This document shows, one piece after another, positions 1 through 11,689 of a stretch of 64,000 nt of DNA; position 1 is the stretch's first letter; the number at the start of each line of letters is the position of its first letter. The DNA comes from Closterium sp. NIES-65. Its lineage: Eukaryota; Streptophyta; Zygnematophyceae; Desmidiales; Closteriaceae. The stretch covers positions 124,001-188,000 of the forward strand of contig CANXME010002048.1 in the NCBI GenBank assembly GCA_948144175.1, in the 5' to 3' direction. The translations under genes were made by a program, and so were the position numbers. The notes below the pieces were generated by a model. That model saw only the letters and a list, made by a program, of their open reading frames with translations, searched no databases and was not told the origin of the DNA.

Positions 1-1
1 G

Positions 2-1153
2 GACGGGAGTAGAGACATCAAAGATGTCAAAACGTTGGCAAGGGAGTTTGGAAGCGTGGTACCGGCCCGATGGGCGAAAAAGGCTTTCGAAGCAGCCCCG
101 GCGGAATGGAAAGCATTGCTGAGGGCGCCCAGAACAGCGGAAGCGGTTGTGGCGGCCGCAAAAGTGGTGCGCACGGTCCTGACTCGCACGCAGGAGTTCC
201 TGTACTGGACAGTTAAAGAGGCCAAAGACGGAGAAGTCGTACTGGAAGACATTCGGTGCTCGGATGGCCTGAACCTGGTAGTGCCGTCGACGCCGGTGGT
301 GGCTGTTTTCTCCGCCAAGAGGACGGAGCCGGTAGCGATGAAAGGAGGGACAGTGCTCGGGGCGATGGGCGAGCCGAGGGCGAAGTTGTGTCAGACCCTG
401 CTGGTGGAAGATAACATGAGACCGGCGGCACCTAGGGTGATCAGAAGAGTATTGGCGGGGCCGGCGGGGGCGTCAAGACGCAGACATGAGTGGGACGAGG
501 AGCTAGGCAAGAAAATTGATTGGAAAGCAGTAAGGGAGAGGAGGGACTCCTTGGCGATCCCCTACAGGGCGAGGGATGTGGTGTTGAGGATGCACAGCAA
601 AAACCTGCAGGTGGGGGGGAGGCTGGTTTTCCTGGGCTCCGGAGGAAACTGTCCGCACTGTGGAGGCCCAGAAACCTTGGACCACTGCATACGTACCTGT
701 CCAGTCATTCAGCCGGTGATTGGTGCTCTCTTGCGCTCTCTGGGAATGATTAATCCGACGGACCAGACGAGCTCGCTCGGGGACATGCTGTTCTCAGAGG
801 GAGCCACGAAGTCCGGATTCCCCGGGGGGACGTTGACAGCGGTGACAATGAGAAGAATTTGGCTGGCCAGAGTGGATGCCGTTTTCCGGAAGGAGAGATT
901 TCAGAGGAAAAAGGTGGTAAGGGCGGCAATTTATGATTTTATGCGTCACGCGAGGCTGTACAGGGCGGAAAAGTTAAGGAAGGCAGCAAAGAACAGGAAC
1001 ATGCAAGGACACGTACTGGACCCGTGGGGGGGTCTGGCAGGAGATGAACGAGCGGCAATCGCAAGGATAAGCGAAACAGGGGTGCAAGCCACGTGGAAGG
1101 TGGATTTTCTCTCCGTTTGGCAAAACCCCAAAACCTTCCACCGGCCGCCGTAA
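2..1153 (+). CDS. LINE ORF2 C-terminal region (zf-RVT motif), 5'-partial
   Basis: This frame is open from the window edge (base 2) to TAA at 1,151-1,153, so it is the tail of a longer protein; no internal start codon should be treated as the true start. A cysteine/histidine cluster, CPHCGGPETLDHCIRTC, is encoded near 650-700. It fits C-x2-C-x7-H-x4-C, the zf-RVT type found after the reverse transcriptase and RNase H parts of plant-type LINE ORF2 proteins; its role there is presumed nucleic-acid binding. The remaining C-terminal part is rich in Arg and Lys (about 910-1,020), fitting RNA or DNA contact. No stop or frame change is seen in the visible part, so the copy may be young, but most of the protein, including all catalytic domains, is outside the window. 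A host gene is unlikely because of the immediate UTR plus poly(A) end. Confidence 0.82.
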   Translation, partial: DGSRDIKDVKTLAREFGSVVPARWAKKAFEAAPAEWKALLRAPRTAEAVVAAAKVVRTVLTRTQEFLYWTVKEAKDGEVVLEDIRCSDGLNLVVPSTPVVAVFSAKRTEPVAMKGGTVLGAMGEPRAKLCQTLLVEDNMRPAAPRVIRRVLAGPAGASRRRHEWDEELGKKIDWKAVRERRDSLAIPYRARDVVLRMHSKNLQVGGRLVFLGSGGNCPHCGGPETLDHCIRTCPVIQPVIGALLRSLGMINPTDQTSSLGDMLFSEGATKSGFPGGTLTAVTMRRIWLARVDAVFRKERFQRKKVVRAAIYDFMRHARLYRAEKLRKAAKNRNMQGHVLDPWGGLAGDERAAIARISETGVQATWKVDFLSVWQNPKTFHRPP

Positions 1154-1161
1154 ACGTGGTC

Positions 1162-1205
1162 AGGGGGGAGGCATCTCAGCTAAGGCTGGGATGTAGCTGT
1201 CCCCT
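1162..1205 (+). other. LINE 3' UTR stem-loop
   Basis: An inner stem pairs CATCTCAGC (1,172-1,180) with GCTGGGATG (1,185-1,193) around a 4-base loop, with one G-T wobble. An outer stem can form between the AGGGG tract near 1,162 and CCCCT at 1,201-1,205. It lies in the 3' UTR, 57 bp before the poly(A). In some LINEs a 3' UTR stem-loop is what the element's own reverse transcriptase recognises; that role here is inference. Confidence 0.45.
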
Positions 1206-1262
1206 CTGGAATCCAGTTACGACTGCGAATGTATATGCATTGTTATAATGCACTTGCGTTCG

Positions 1263-1293
<31 letters not shown>

Positions 1294-4079
1294 AACAAGG
1301 GCTTAACGTGTGCAAAATTGCAAGAACAAGGGCCTAACGTGTGGAAAATTTCAAGAACAAGGGCCTAGCGTGTGCAAAATAGCAAGAACAAGGGCCTAGC
1401 GTGTGCAAAATAGCAAGAACACGGGCCTAGCGTGTGGAAAATTGCAAGAACAAGGGCCTAACGTTAGCAAAATTTCAAGAACAAGGGCCTAGCGAGTGCA
1501 AAATTGCCAAAACAAGAGCCTAGCGTGTGCAAAATTGCAAGAACAAGGGCCTAGCGTGTGCAAAATTGCAAAAACATGGGCCTAGCGTGTGCAAAATAGC
1601 AAGAAAAAGGGCTTAGCTTGTGCAAAATTGCAAGAACAAGGGCCTAGCGTGTGCAAGATAGCAAGAACAAGGGCCTAGCGTGTGCAAAATAGCAAGAACA
1701 AGGGCCTAGCGTGTGAAAAATTGCAAGAACAAGGGCCTAGCGAGTGCAAAATTGCAAGAACAAGGGCCTAACGTTTGCAAAGTTTTAAGAACAAGGGCCT
1801 AGCGTGTGCAAAATTGCTAGAACAAGGGCCTAGCGTGTGTACAATTGCAAGAACAAGGGCCTAGCGTGTGCAAAATAGCGAGAACAAGGGCTTAGCTTGT
1901 GCAAAATTGCAAGAACAAGGGCCTAGCGTGTACAAGATAGCAAGAACAAGGGCCTAGCGTGTGCAAAATAGCAAGAACAAGGGCCTAGGGTGTGGAAAAT
2001 TGCAAGAACAAGGGCCTAGCGAGTGCAAAATAGCAAGAACAAGGGCCTAGCGTGTGCAAAATGGCAAGAACAAGGGCCTAGCATTTGCAAAATTGCAAGA
2101 ACAAGGGCCTAGCGAGTGCAAAATTGCAAGAACAAGGGCCTAGCGTGTGCAAAATTGCAAGAACAAGGGCCTAACGTTAGCAAACTTTCAAGAACAAGGG
2201 CCTAGCGAGTGCAAATTTGCCAGAACAAGGGCCTAGCGTGTGCAAAATTGCAAGAACAAGGGCCTAGCATGTGCGAAATTGCAAAAACAAGGGCCTAGCG
2301 TGTGCAAAATAGCAAGAACAAGGGCACAGCTTGTGCAAAATTGCAAGAACAAGGGCCTAGCGTGTGCAAAATTGCAAGAACAGGGGCCTAGCGTGTGCAA
2401 AATTACAAGAACAGGGGCCTAGCGTGTGCAAAATTGCAAGAACAAGGGCCTAGGGAGTGCAAAATTGCAAGAACAAGGGCCTAGCGTGTGCAAAATTGCA
2501 AGAACAAGGGCCTAATGTTAGCAAACTTTCAAGAACAAGGGCCTGGTGAGTGCAAATTTGCCACAACAAGGGCCTAGCGTGTGCAAAATTGCAAGAACAA
2601 GGGCCTAGCGTGTGCAAAATTGCCAAAACAAGGGCCTAGCGTGTGCAAAATAGCAAGAACAAGGGCTTAGCTTGTGCAATATTGCAAGAACAAGGGCCTA
2701 GCGTGTGCAAGATAGCAAGAACAAGGGCCTAGCGTGTGCAAAATAGCAAGAACAAGGGCATGGCGTGTGCAAAATAGCAAGAACAAGGGCCTAGGGTGTG
2801 GAAAATTGCAAGAATAAGGGCCTAGCGTGTGCAAAATAGCAAGAACAAGGGCCTAGCATTTGCAAAATTGCAAGAACAAGAGCCTAGCAAGTGCAAAATT
2901 GCAAGAACAAGGGCCTAGCGTGTGCAAAATTGCAAGGACAAGGGCCTAACGTTAGCAAACTTTCAAGAACAAGGGCCTAGCGAGTGCAAATTTGCCAGAA
3001 CAAGGGCCTAGCGTGTGCAAAATTGCAAGAACAAGGGCCTAGCGTGTTCAAAATAGCAAAAACAAGGGCCTAGCGTGTGCAAAATAGCAAGAACAAGGGC
3101 TTAGCTTGTGCAAAATTGCAAGAACAAGGGCCTAGCGTGTGCAAAAATGCAAGAACAGGGGCCTAGCGTGTGCAAAATTGCAAGAACAAGGGCCTAACGT
3201 TTGCAAAATTTTAAGAACAAGGGCCTAGCGTGTGCAAAATTGCTAGAACGAGGGCCTAGCGTGTGTACAATTGCAAGAACAAGGGCCTAGCGTGTGCAAA
3301 ATAGCAAGAACAAGGGCATGGCGTGTGCAATATTGCAAAAACAAGGGCCTAGCGTGTGCAAAAAAGCAAGAACAAGGGCTTAGCTTGTGCAAAATTGCAA
3401 GAACAAGGGCCTAGCGTGTGCAAAATTGCAAGAATAGGGGCCTAGCGTGTGCAAAATTGCAAGAACAGGGGCCTAGCGTGTGCAAAATTGCAAGAACAAG
3501 GGCATAGCGAGTGCAAAATAGCAAGAACAAGGGCCTAGCGTATGCGAAATTGCAAGAACAAGGGCCTAGAGAGTGCAAAATTGCAAGAACAAGGGCCTAA
3601 AGGGTGCAAAAGTTTAAGAACAAGGGCCTAGCGTGTGTAAAATTGCTAGGACAAGGGCCTAGCGTGTGCAAAATTGCAAAAACAAGGGCCTAGCGTGTGC
3701 AAAATAGCAAGAACAAGGGCCTAGCGTGTGCAAAATAGCAAGAACAAGGGACTAGCGTGTGCAAATTTGCAAGAACGAGGGCCTAGCGTGTGCAAAATTG
3801 TCAGAACAAGGGCCTAGTGTCTGCAAAATTACAAGAACAAGGGCCTAGCGTCTGCAAAATAGCAAGAACAAGGGCCTAGCGTGTGCAAAATTGCAAGAAC
3901 AAGGGCCTAGCGTGTGCAAAATAGCAAGAACAAGGGCCTAGCGTGTGCAAAATAGCAAGAACAAGGGCCTAGCGTGTGCAAAATTAGAAAAAACAAGGGC
4001 CTAGAGAGTGCAAAATTGCAAGAACAAGGGCCTAACGTGTGCAAAATTTTAAGAACAAGGGCCTAGCGATTGCAAAAAT

Positions 4080-7000
4080 GCTAGAACAAGGGCCTAGCCT
4101 GTGAAAAATTGCAAGAACAAGGGCCTAGCGTGTGCAAAATTGCAAGAACAAGGGCCTAGCGTGTGCAAAATAGCAAGAACAAGGGCCTAGCGTGTGCAAA
4201 ATTGCAAGAACAAGGGCGTAGCGAGTGCAAAATTGCAAGAACAAAGGCCTAGCGTGTGCAAAATTGCAAGAACAAGGGCCTAGCGTGTGCAAAATTGCAA
4301 GAACAAGGGCCTAATGTGTGCAGAATTTCAAGAAAAAGGGCCTAGTGTGTGCAACATTGCCAGAACAAGGGCCTAGCATGTGCAAAATAGCAAGAACAAG
4401 GGCCTAGCGTGTGCAAAATAGCAAGAACAAGGGCCTAGCGTGTGCAAAATAGCAAGAACAAGGGCCTAGCATGTGCAAAATAGCAAGAACAAGGGCCTAG
4501 CGTGTGCAAAATAGCAAAAACAAGGGCCTAGCGTGTGCAAAATTGCAAGAACAGGGGCCTAGCGTGTGCAAAATAGCAAGAACAAGGGCCTAGCGTGTGC
4601 AAAATTGCAAGAACAAGGTCCTAGCGTGTGCAAAATAGCAAGAACAAGGGCCTAGCGTCTGCAAAATAGCAAGAACAAGGGCCTAGCGTGTGCAAAATTG
4701 CAAGAACAAGGGCCTAGAGAGTGCAAAATTGCAAGAACAAGGGCCAACGTGTGCAAAATCTTAAGAACAAGGGCCTAGTGTGTGCAAAATTGCTAGAACA
4801 AGGGCCTAGCATGTGCAAAATTGCAAGAACAAGTGCCTAGCGTGTGCAAAATTGTTAGAACGAGGGCCTAGCGTGTGCAAAATTGCAAGAACAAGGGCCT
4901 AGCGTGTGCAAAATAGCAAGAACAAGGGCCTAGCGTGTGCAAAATTGCAAGAACAAGGGCCTAGCGTGTGCAAAATAGCAAGAACAAGGGCCTAGCGTGT
5001 GCAAAATAGCAAGAACAAGGGCATAGCGTGTGCAAATTTGTTAGAACAAGGGCCTAGCGTGTGCAAAATCTTAAGAACAAGGTCCTAGTGTGTGCAAAAT
5101 TGCTAGAACAAGGGCCTAGTGTGTGCAAAATTGCAAGAACAAGGGCCTAGCGTGTGCAAATTTGTTAGAACAAGGGCCTAGCGTGTGCAAAATTGCAAGA
5201 ACAAGATCCTAGGGTGTGCAAAATAGCAAGAACAAGGGCCTAGCATGTGCAAAATAGCAAGAAAAAGGGCCTAGTGTGTGCAAAATTGCAAGAACAAGGG
5301 CCTAGCGAGTGCAAAATTGCAAGAACAAGGGCCTAACGTGTGCAAACGTTTAAGAACAAGGGCCTAGCGTGAGCAAAATAGCAAGAATAAGGGCCTAGCA
5401 GGTGCAAAATTGCAAGAACAAGGGCCTAGCATGTGCAAAATAGCAAGAACAAGGGCCTAGCGTGTGCAAAATAGCAAGAACAAGGGCCTAGCGTATTCAA
5501 AATTGCAAGAACAAGGGCCTAGCGAAGGCAAAATTGCAAGAACAAGGGCCTAACATATGCAAAATTGCAAGAACAAGGGCCTAACTTGTGCAAAATTTCA
5601 AGAACAAGGGCCTAGCGTATGCAAAATTGCAAGAACAAGGGCATAGCAAGTGCAAAATTGCAAGAACAAGGGCCTAGCATGTGCAAAATTGAAAGAACAA
5701 GGGCCTAGCGTGTGCAAAAAAGCAAAGACAAGGGCCTAGCGTGTGCAAAATTTCAAGAACAAGGGCCAAGCGTGTGCAAAAGTGCAAAAACATGGGCCTA
5801 GTGTGTGTAAACTTTCAAGAACAAGGGCCTAATGTGTAAACTTTCAAGAACAAGGGCCTAGCGTGTGCAAAATTGCAAGAACAAGGGCCTAGCGTGTGCA
5901 AAATTGCAAGAACAAGGGCCTAGCGTGTGCAAAATTGCAAGAGCAAGGGCCTAGTGTGTGCATAATTGCAAGAACAAGGGCCTAGCGTGTGCAAAATAGC
6001 AAGAACAAGGGCCTAGCGTGTGCAATATAGCAAGAACAAGGGCATAGCGTGTGCAAAACTACAAGAACAAGGGCCTAGCGAGTGCAAAATTGCAAGAACA
6101 AGGGCCTAGCATGTGCAAAATTGCAAGAACAAGGGCCTAGCGGGTGCAAAATAGCAAGAACAAATGCCTAGCGTGTACAAAATAGCAAGAACAAGGGCCT
6201 AGCGTGTGCAAAATTGCAAGAACAAGGGCATAGCGTGTGCAAAATTTCAAGAACAAGGGCCTAGCAGTTGAAAAAATGCAAAAACAAGGGCCTAGCACGG
6301 GCAAAATTGCAAAAACAAGGGCCTAGCGTGTGCAAAATAGCAAGAGGAAGGGCCTAGCGTGTGCAAAATAGCAAGAACAAGGGCCTATCGAGTTCAAAAT
6401 TTCAAGACCAAGGGCCTAGCAGTTGAAAAAATGCAAAAACAAGGGCCTAGCGAGTGCAAAATAGCAAGAACAAGGGCCTAGCACGGGCAAAATTGCAAGA
6501 ACAAGGGCCTAGCGTGTGCAAAATAGCAAAGACAAGGGCCTAGCGTGTGCAAAATAGCAAAAACAAGAGCCTAGCGTGTGCAAAATAGCAAGAACAAGGG
6601 CCAAGCGTGTGCAAAATTGCAAAAACAAGGGCCTAGCGAGTGCAAAATTGCAAGAACAAGGGCCTAGCGTGTGCAAAATAGAAAGAACAAGGGCCTAGCG
6701 TGTGCAAAATAGCAAGAACAAGGGCCTAGCGTGTGCAAAATAGCAAGAACAAGGGCCAAGCGTGTGCAAAATTGCAAGAACAAGGGCCTAGCGAGTGCAA
6801 AATTGCAAGAACAAGGGCATAGCGAGTGCAAAATTTCAAGAACAAGGGCCTAGCGAGTGCAAAATTTCAAGAACAAGGGCCTAGCAGTTGAAAAAATGCA
6901 AAACCAAGGGCCTAGTGTGTGCAAAATAGCAAGAACAAGGGACTAGCGTGTGCAAAATTGCAAGAACAAGGGCCTAGCGTGTGCAAAATAGCGAAGACAA

Positions 7001-10000
7001 AGGCCTAGCGTGTGCAATATTTCAAGAACAAGGGCCAAGCGTGTGCAAGAGTTCAAAAACATGGGCCTAGTGTGTGTAAACTTTCAAGAACAAGGGCCTA
7101 ACGTGTGCAAAATTACAGGAACAAGGGCCTAGCATGTGTAAACTTTCAAGAACAAGGGCCTAGTGTGTGCAAAATTGCAAGAACAAGGGCCTAGCGTGTG
7201 CAAAATTGTTAGAACAAGGGCCTAGTGTGTGCAAAATTGCAAGAATAAGGGCCTAGCATGTGCAAAATAGCAAGAACAAAGGCCTAGCCTGTGCAAACTT
7301 GCAAGAACAAGGGCCTAGCATGTGCAAAATAGCAAGAACAAGGGCCTAGTGTGTGCAAAATTGCAAGAACAAGGGCCTAGCGAGTGCAAAATTGCAAGAA
7401 CAAGGGCTTAACGTGTGCAAAATTTTAAGAACAAGGGCCTAGCGTGAGCAAAATTGCTAGAACAAGGGCCTAGCGTGTGCAAAATTGTAAGAACATAGGC
7501 CTAGCATGTGCAAAATAGCAAGAACAAGGGCCTAGCGTGTTCAAAATAGCAAGAACAAGGGCCTAGCATGTGCAAAATAGCAAGAACAAGGGCCTACTGT
7601 GTGCAAAATTGCAAGAACAAGGGCCTAGCGAGTGCAAAATTGCAAGAACAAGGGCCTAACGTGTGCAAACTTTTAAGAACAAGGGCCTAGCGTGAGCAAA
7701 ATAGCAAGAATAAGAGCCTAGCATGTGCAAAATTGCAAGAACAAGGGCCTAGCATGTGCAAAATAGCAAGAACAAGGGCCTAGCGTGTGCAAAATAGCAA
7801 GAACAAGGGCCTAGCGTGCTCAAAATTGCAAGAACAAGGGCCTAGCGAGTGCAAAATTGCAAGAACAAGGGCCTAGCGTGTGGAAAATTGCAAGAACAAG
7901 GGCCTAACATGTGCAAAATTGCAAGAACAAGGTCCTAACGTGTGCAAAATTTCAAGAACAAGGGCCTAGCGTGTGCAAAATTGCAAGAACAAGGGCATAG
8001 CGAGTGCAAAATTGTAAGAACAAGGGCCTAGCGAGTTCAAAATTTCAAGAACAAGGGCCTAGCAGTTGAAAAAATGCAAGAACAAGGGCCTAGCGTGTGC
8101 AAAATGGCAAGAACAAGGGCCTAGCATGTGCAAAATTGAAAGAACAAGGGCCTAGCGTGTGCAAAAAAGCAAAGACAAGGGTCTAGCGTGTGCAAAATTT
8201 CAAGAACAAGGGCCAAGCGTGTGCAAAAGTGCAAAACATGGGCCTAGTGTGTGTAAACGTTCAAGAACAAGGGCCTAATGTGTGCAAAATTACAGGAACA
8301 AGGGCCTTGCATGTGTAAACTTTCAAGAACAAGGGCCTAGCGTGTGCAAAATTGCAAGAACAAGGGCCTAGCGTGTGCAAAATTGCAAGAACAAGGGCCT
8401 AGCGTGTGCAAAATAGCAAGAACAAGGGCCTAGCCTGTGCAAAATTGCAAGAACAAGGGCCTAGCATGTGCAAAATAGCAAGAGCAAGGGCCTAGTGTGT
8501 GCATAATTGCAAGAACAAGGGCCTAGCGAGTGCAAAATTGCAAGAACAAGGGCCTAATGTGTGCAAAAGTTTAAGAACAAGGGCCTAGCGTGAGCAAAAT
8601 TGCTTGAACAAGGGCCTAGCGTGTGCAAAATTGTAAGAACAAGGGCCTAGCGCGTGCAAAATAGCAAGAACAAGGGCCTAGCGTGTGCAAAATAGCAAGA
8701 ACAAGGGCCTAGCGTGTGCAAAATTGCAAGAACCAGGGCCTAGCGATTGCAAAATTGCAAGAACAAGGGCCTAGTGTGTGCAAAACTGCAAGAACAAGGG
8801 CCTAACGTGTGCAAAATTGCAAGAACAAGGGCCTAACGTGTGCAAAATTTCAAGAACAAGGGCCTAGCGTGTGCAAAATTGCAAGAACAAGGGCCTAGCG
8901 TGTGCAAAATTGCAAGAACAAGGGCCTAGCATGTGCAAAATAGCAAGAAGAAGGGCCTAGCGTATGCAAAATAGCAAGAACAAGGGCCTAGCGCGTGCAA
9001 AATTGCAAGAACAAGGGCATAGCGAGTGCAAAATTGCAAGAACAAGGGCCTAGCGAGTGCAAAATTTCAAGAACAAGGGCCTAGCAGTTGAAAAAATGCA
9101 AAAACAAGGGCCTAGCGTGTGCAAAATAGCAAGAACAAGGGCCTAGCGTGTGCAAAATTGCAAGAACAAGGTCCTAGCATGTGCAAAATAGCAAGAACAA
9201 GGGCCAAGCGTGTGCAATATAGCAAGAACAAGGGCCTAGCGTGTGCAAAATTGCAAGAACAAGGGCCTAGCGAGTGCAAAATTGCAAGAACAAGGGCCTA
9301 GCATGTGCAAAATTGCAAGAACAAGGGCCTAGCGTGTGCAAAATAGCAATAACAAGTGCCTAACGTGTGCAAAATAGCAAGAACAAGGGCCTAGCGTGTG
9401 CAAAATTGCAAGAACAAGGGCATAGCGAGTGCAAAATTTCAAGAACAAGGGCCTAGCAGTTGAAAAAATGCAAAAACAAGGGCCTAGCGTGTGCAAAATA
9501 GCAAGAACAAGGGCCTAGCACGGGCAAAATTGCAAGAACAAGGGCCTAGCGTGTGCAAAATAGCAAATACAAGGGCCTAGCGTGTGCAAAATAGCAAGAA
9601 CAAGGGCCTAGCGTGTGCAAAATAGCAAGAACAAGGGCCTAGCGAGTGCAAAATTTCAAGTCCAAGGGCCTAGCAGTTGAACAAATGCAAAAACAAGGGC
9701 CTAGCGTGTGCAAAATAGCAAGAACAAGGGCCTAGCACGGGCAAAATTGCAAGAACAAGGGCCTAGCGTGTGCAAAATAGCAAAGACAAGGGCCTAGCGT
9801 GTGCAAAATAGCAAGAACAAGGGCCTAGCGTGTGCAAAATAGCAAGAACAAGGGCCAAGCGTGTGCGAAATTGCAAGAACAAGGGCCTAGCGTGTGCAAA
9901 ATTGCAAGAACAAGGGCCTAGCGTGTGCAAAATTGCAAGAACAAGGGCCTAGCGTGTGCAAAATAAAAAGAACAAGGGCCTAGCGTATGCAAAATAGCAA

Positions 10001-10250
10001 GAACAAGGGCCTAGCGTGTGCAAAATAGCAAGAACAAGGGCCAAGCGTGTGCAAAATTGCAAGAACAAGGGCCTAGCGAGTGCAAAATTGCAAGAACAAG
10101 GGCATAGCGAGTGCAAAATTGCAAGAACAAGGGCCTAGCGAGTGCAAAATTTCAAGAACAAGGGCCTAGCAGTTGAAAAAATGCACAACCAAGGGCCTGG
10201 CGTGTGCAAAATAGCAAGAACAAGGGCCTAGCATTTGCAAAATTGCAAGA
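4080..10250. repeat. Segmental duplication within satellite, copy 1 (approximate)
   Basis: The order of rare monomer variants here recurs at about 13,100-20,590. Landmarks: GGGCCAACGTG 4,741 and 13,819; AAACGTTTAAG 5,344 and 14,389; AGCAAAGACA 5,721 and 14,890; AAGAGTTCAAAAACATG 7,048 and 16,928; GTGCAAAAGTGCAAAACATG 8,221 and 18,071. The offset varies between about 9.0 and 9.9 kb, so whole monomers have been gained or lost since. Confidence 0.75.
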
Positions 10251-11689
10251 ACAAGGGCCTAGCGTGTGCAAAATTGCAAGAACAAGGGCCTAGCGTGTGC
10301 AAAATAGCAAGAACAAGGGCCTAGCGTGTGCAAAAATGCAAGAACAAGGGCGTAGCGAGTGCAAAATTGCAAGAACAAAGGCCTAGCGTGTGCAAAATTG
10401 CAAGAACAAGGGCCTAGCGAGTGCAAAATTGCAAGAACAAGGGCCTAATGTGTGCAGAATTTCAAGAAAAAGGGCCTAGTGTGTGCAACATTGCCAGAAC
10501 AAGGGCCTAGCATGTGCAAAATAGCAAGAACAAGGGCCTAGCCTGTGAAAAATTGCAAGAACAAGGGCCTAGCGTGTGCAAAATTGCAAGAACAAGGGCC
10601 TAGCGTGTGCAAAATAGCAAGAACAAGGGCCTAGCGTGTGCAAAATTGCAAGAACAAGGGCGTAGCGAGTGCAAAATTGCAAGAACAAAGGCCTAGCGTG
10701 TGCAAAATTGCAAGAACAAGGACCTAGCGAGTGCAAAATTGCAAGAACAAGGGCCTAATGTGTGCAGAATTTCAAGAAAAAGGGCCTAGTGTGTGCAACA
10801 TTGCCAGAACAAGGGCCTAGCATGTGCAAAATAGCAAGAACAAGGGCCTAGCGTGTGCAAAATAGCAAGAACAAGGGCCTAGCGTGTGCAAAATAGCAAG
10901 AACAAGGGCCTAGCGAGTGCAAAATTGCTAGAACAAGGGCCTAGCCTGTGAAAAATTGCAAGAACAAGGGCCTAGCGTGTGCAAAATTGCAAGAACAAGG
11001 GCCTAGCGTGTGCAAAATAGCAAGAACAAGGGCCTAGCGTGTGCAAAATTGCAAGAACAAGGGCGTAGCGAGTGCAAAATTGCAAGAACAAAGGCCTAGC
11101 GTGTGCAAAATTGCAAGAACAAGGGCCTAGCGAGTGCAAAATTGCAAGAACAAGGGCCTAATGTGTGCAGAATTTCAAGAAAAAGGGCCTAGTGTGTGCA
11201 ACATTGCCAGAACAAGGGCCTAGCATGTGCAAAATAGCAAGAACAAGGGCCTAGCGTGTGCAAAATAGCAAGAACAAGGGCCTAGCGTGTGCAAAATAGC
11301 AAGAACAAGGGCCTAGCATGTGCAAAATAGCAAGAACAAGGGCCTAGCGTGTGCAAAATAGCAAAAACAAGGGCCTAGCGTGTGCAAAATTGCGAGAACA
11401 GGGGCCTAGCGTGTGCAAAATAGCAAGAACAAGGGCCTAGCGTGTGCAAAATTGCAAGAACAAGGGCAAAGCGTGTGCAAAATTGCAAGAACAAGGGCCT
11501 AGCGTGTGCAAAATTGCAAGAACAAGGTCCTAGCGTGTGCAAAATAGCAAGAACAAGGGCCTAGCGTCTGCAAAATAGCAAGAACAAGGGCCTAGCGTGT
11601 GCAAAATTGCAAGAACAAGGGCCTAGAGAGTGCAAAATTGCAAGAACAAGGGCCAACGTGTGCAAAATCTTAAGAACAAGGGCCTAGCA
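9521..11689. repeat. 2,169-bp tandem duplication in satellite, copy 1
   Basis: This stretch is repeated immediately downstream at a constant offset of 2,169 bp. Landmarks checked: AGCAAATACA 9,562 and 11,731; TCCAAGGGCC 9,661 and 11,830; AAATAAAAAG 9,961 and 12,130; AAGAACAAAG 10,681 and 12,850. The constant offset and the shared private variants mean essentially no divergence by eye. The unit is 70 monomers less 1 bp. It contains about three copies of a smaller phrase carrying the variants GGCGTAGCGAG and CAACATTGCCAG. Confidence 0.88.

Larger units (their letters stand above)
1..1288 (+). mobile_element. LINE (non-LTR retrotransposon), 3' part
   Basis: The 3' portion of a LINE enters the window from the left. 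It consists of the end of an ORF2-like frame (2-1,153), a 109-bp 3' UTR (1,154-1,262) and a tail of 26 A residues (1,263-1,288). The 31-bp satellite starts at the very next base. A poly(A) end and a zf-RVT-type zinc motif are typical of L1-like LINEs. The 5' end, endonuclease and reverse transcriptase would lie upstream of base 1. The target-site duplication cannot be seen because the left end is missing. The GC-rich coding base composition contrasts sharply with the satellite. Confidence 0.88.
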
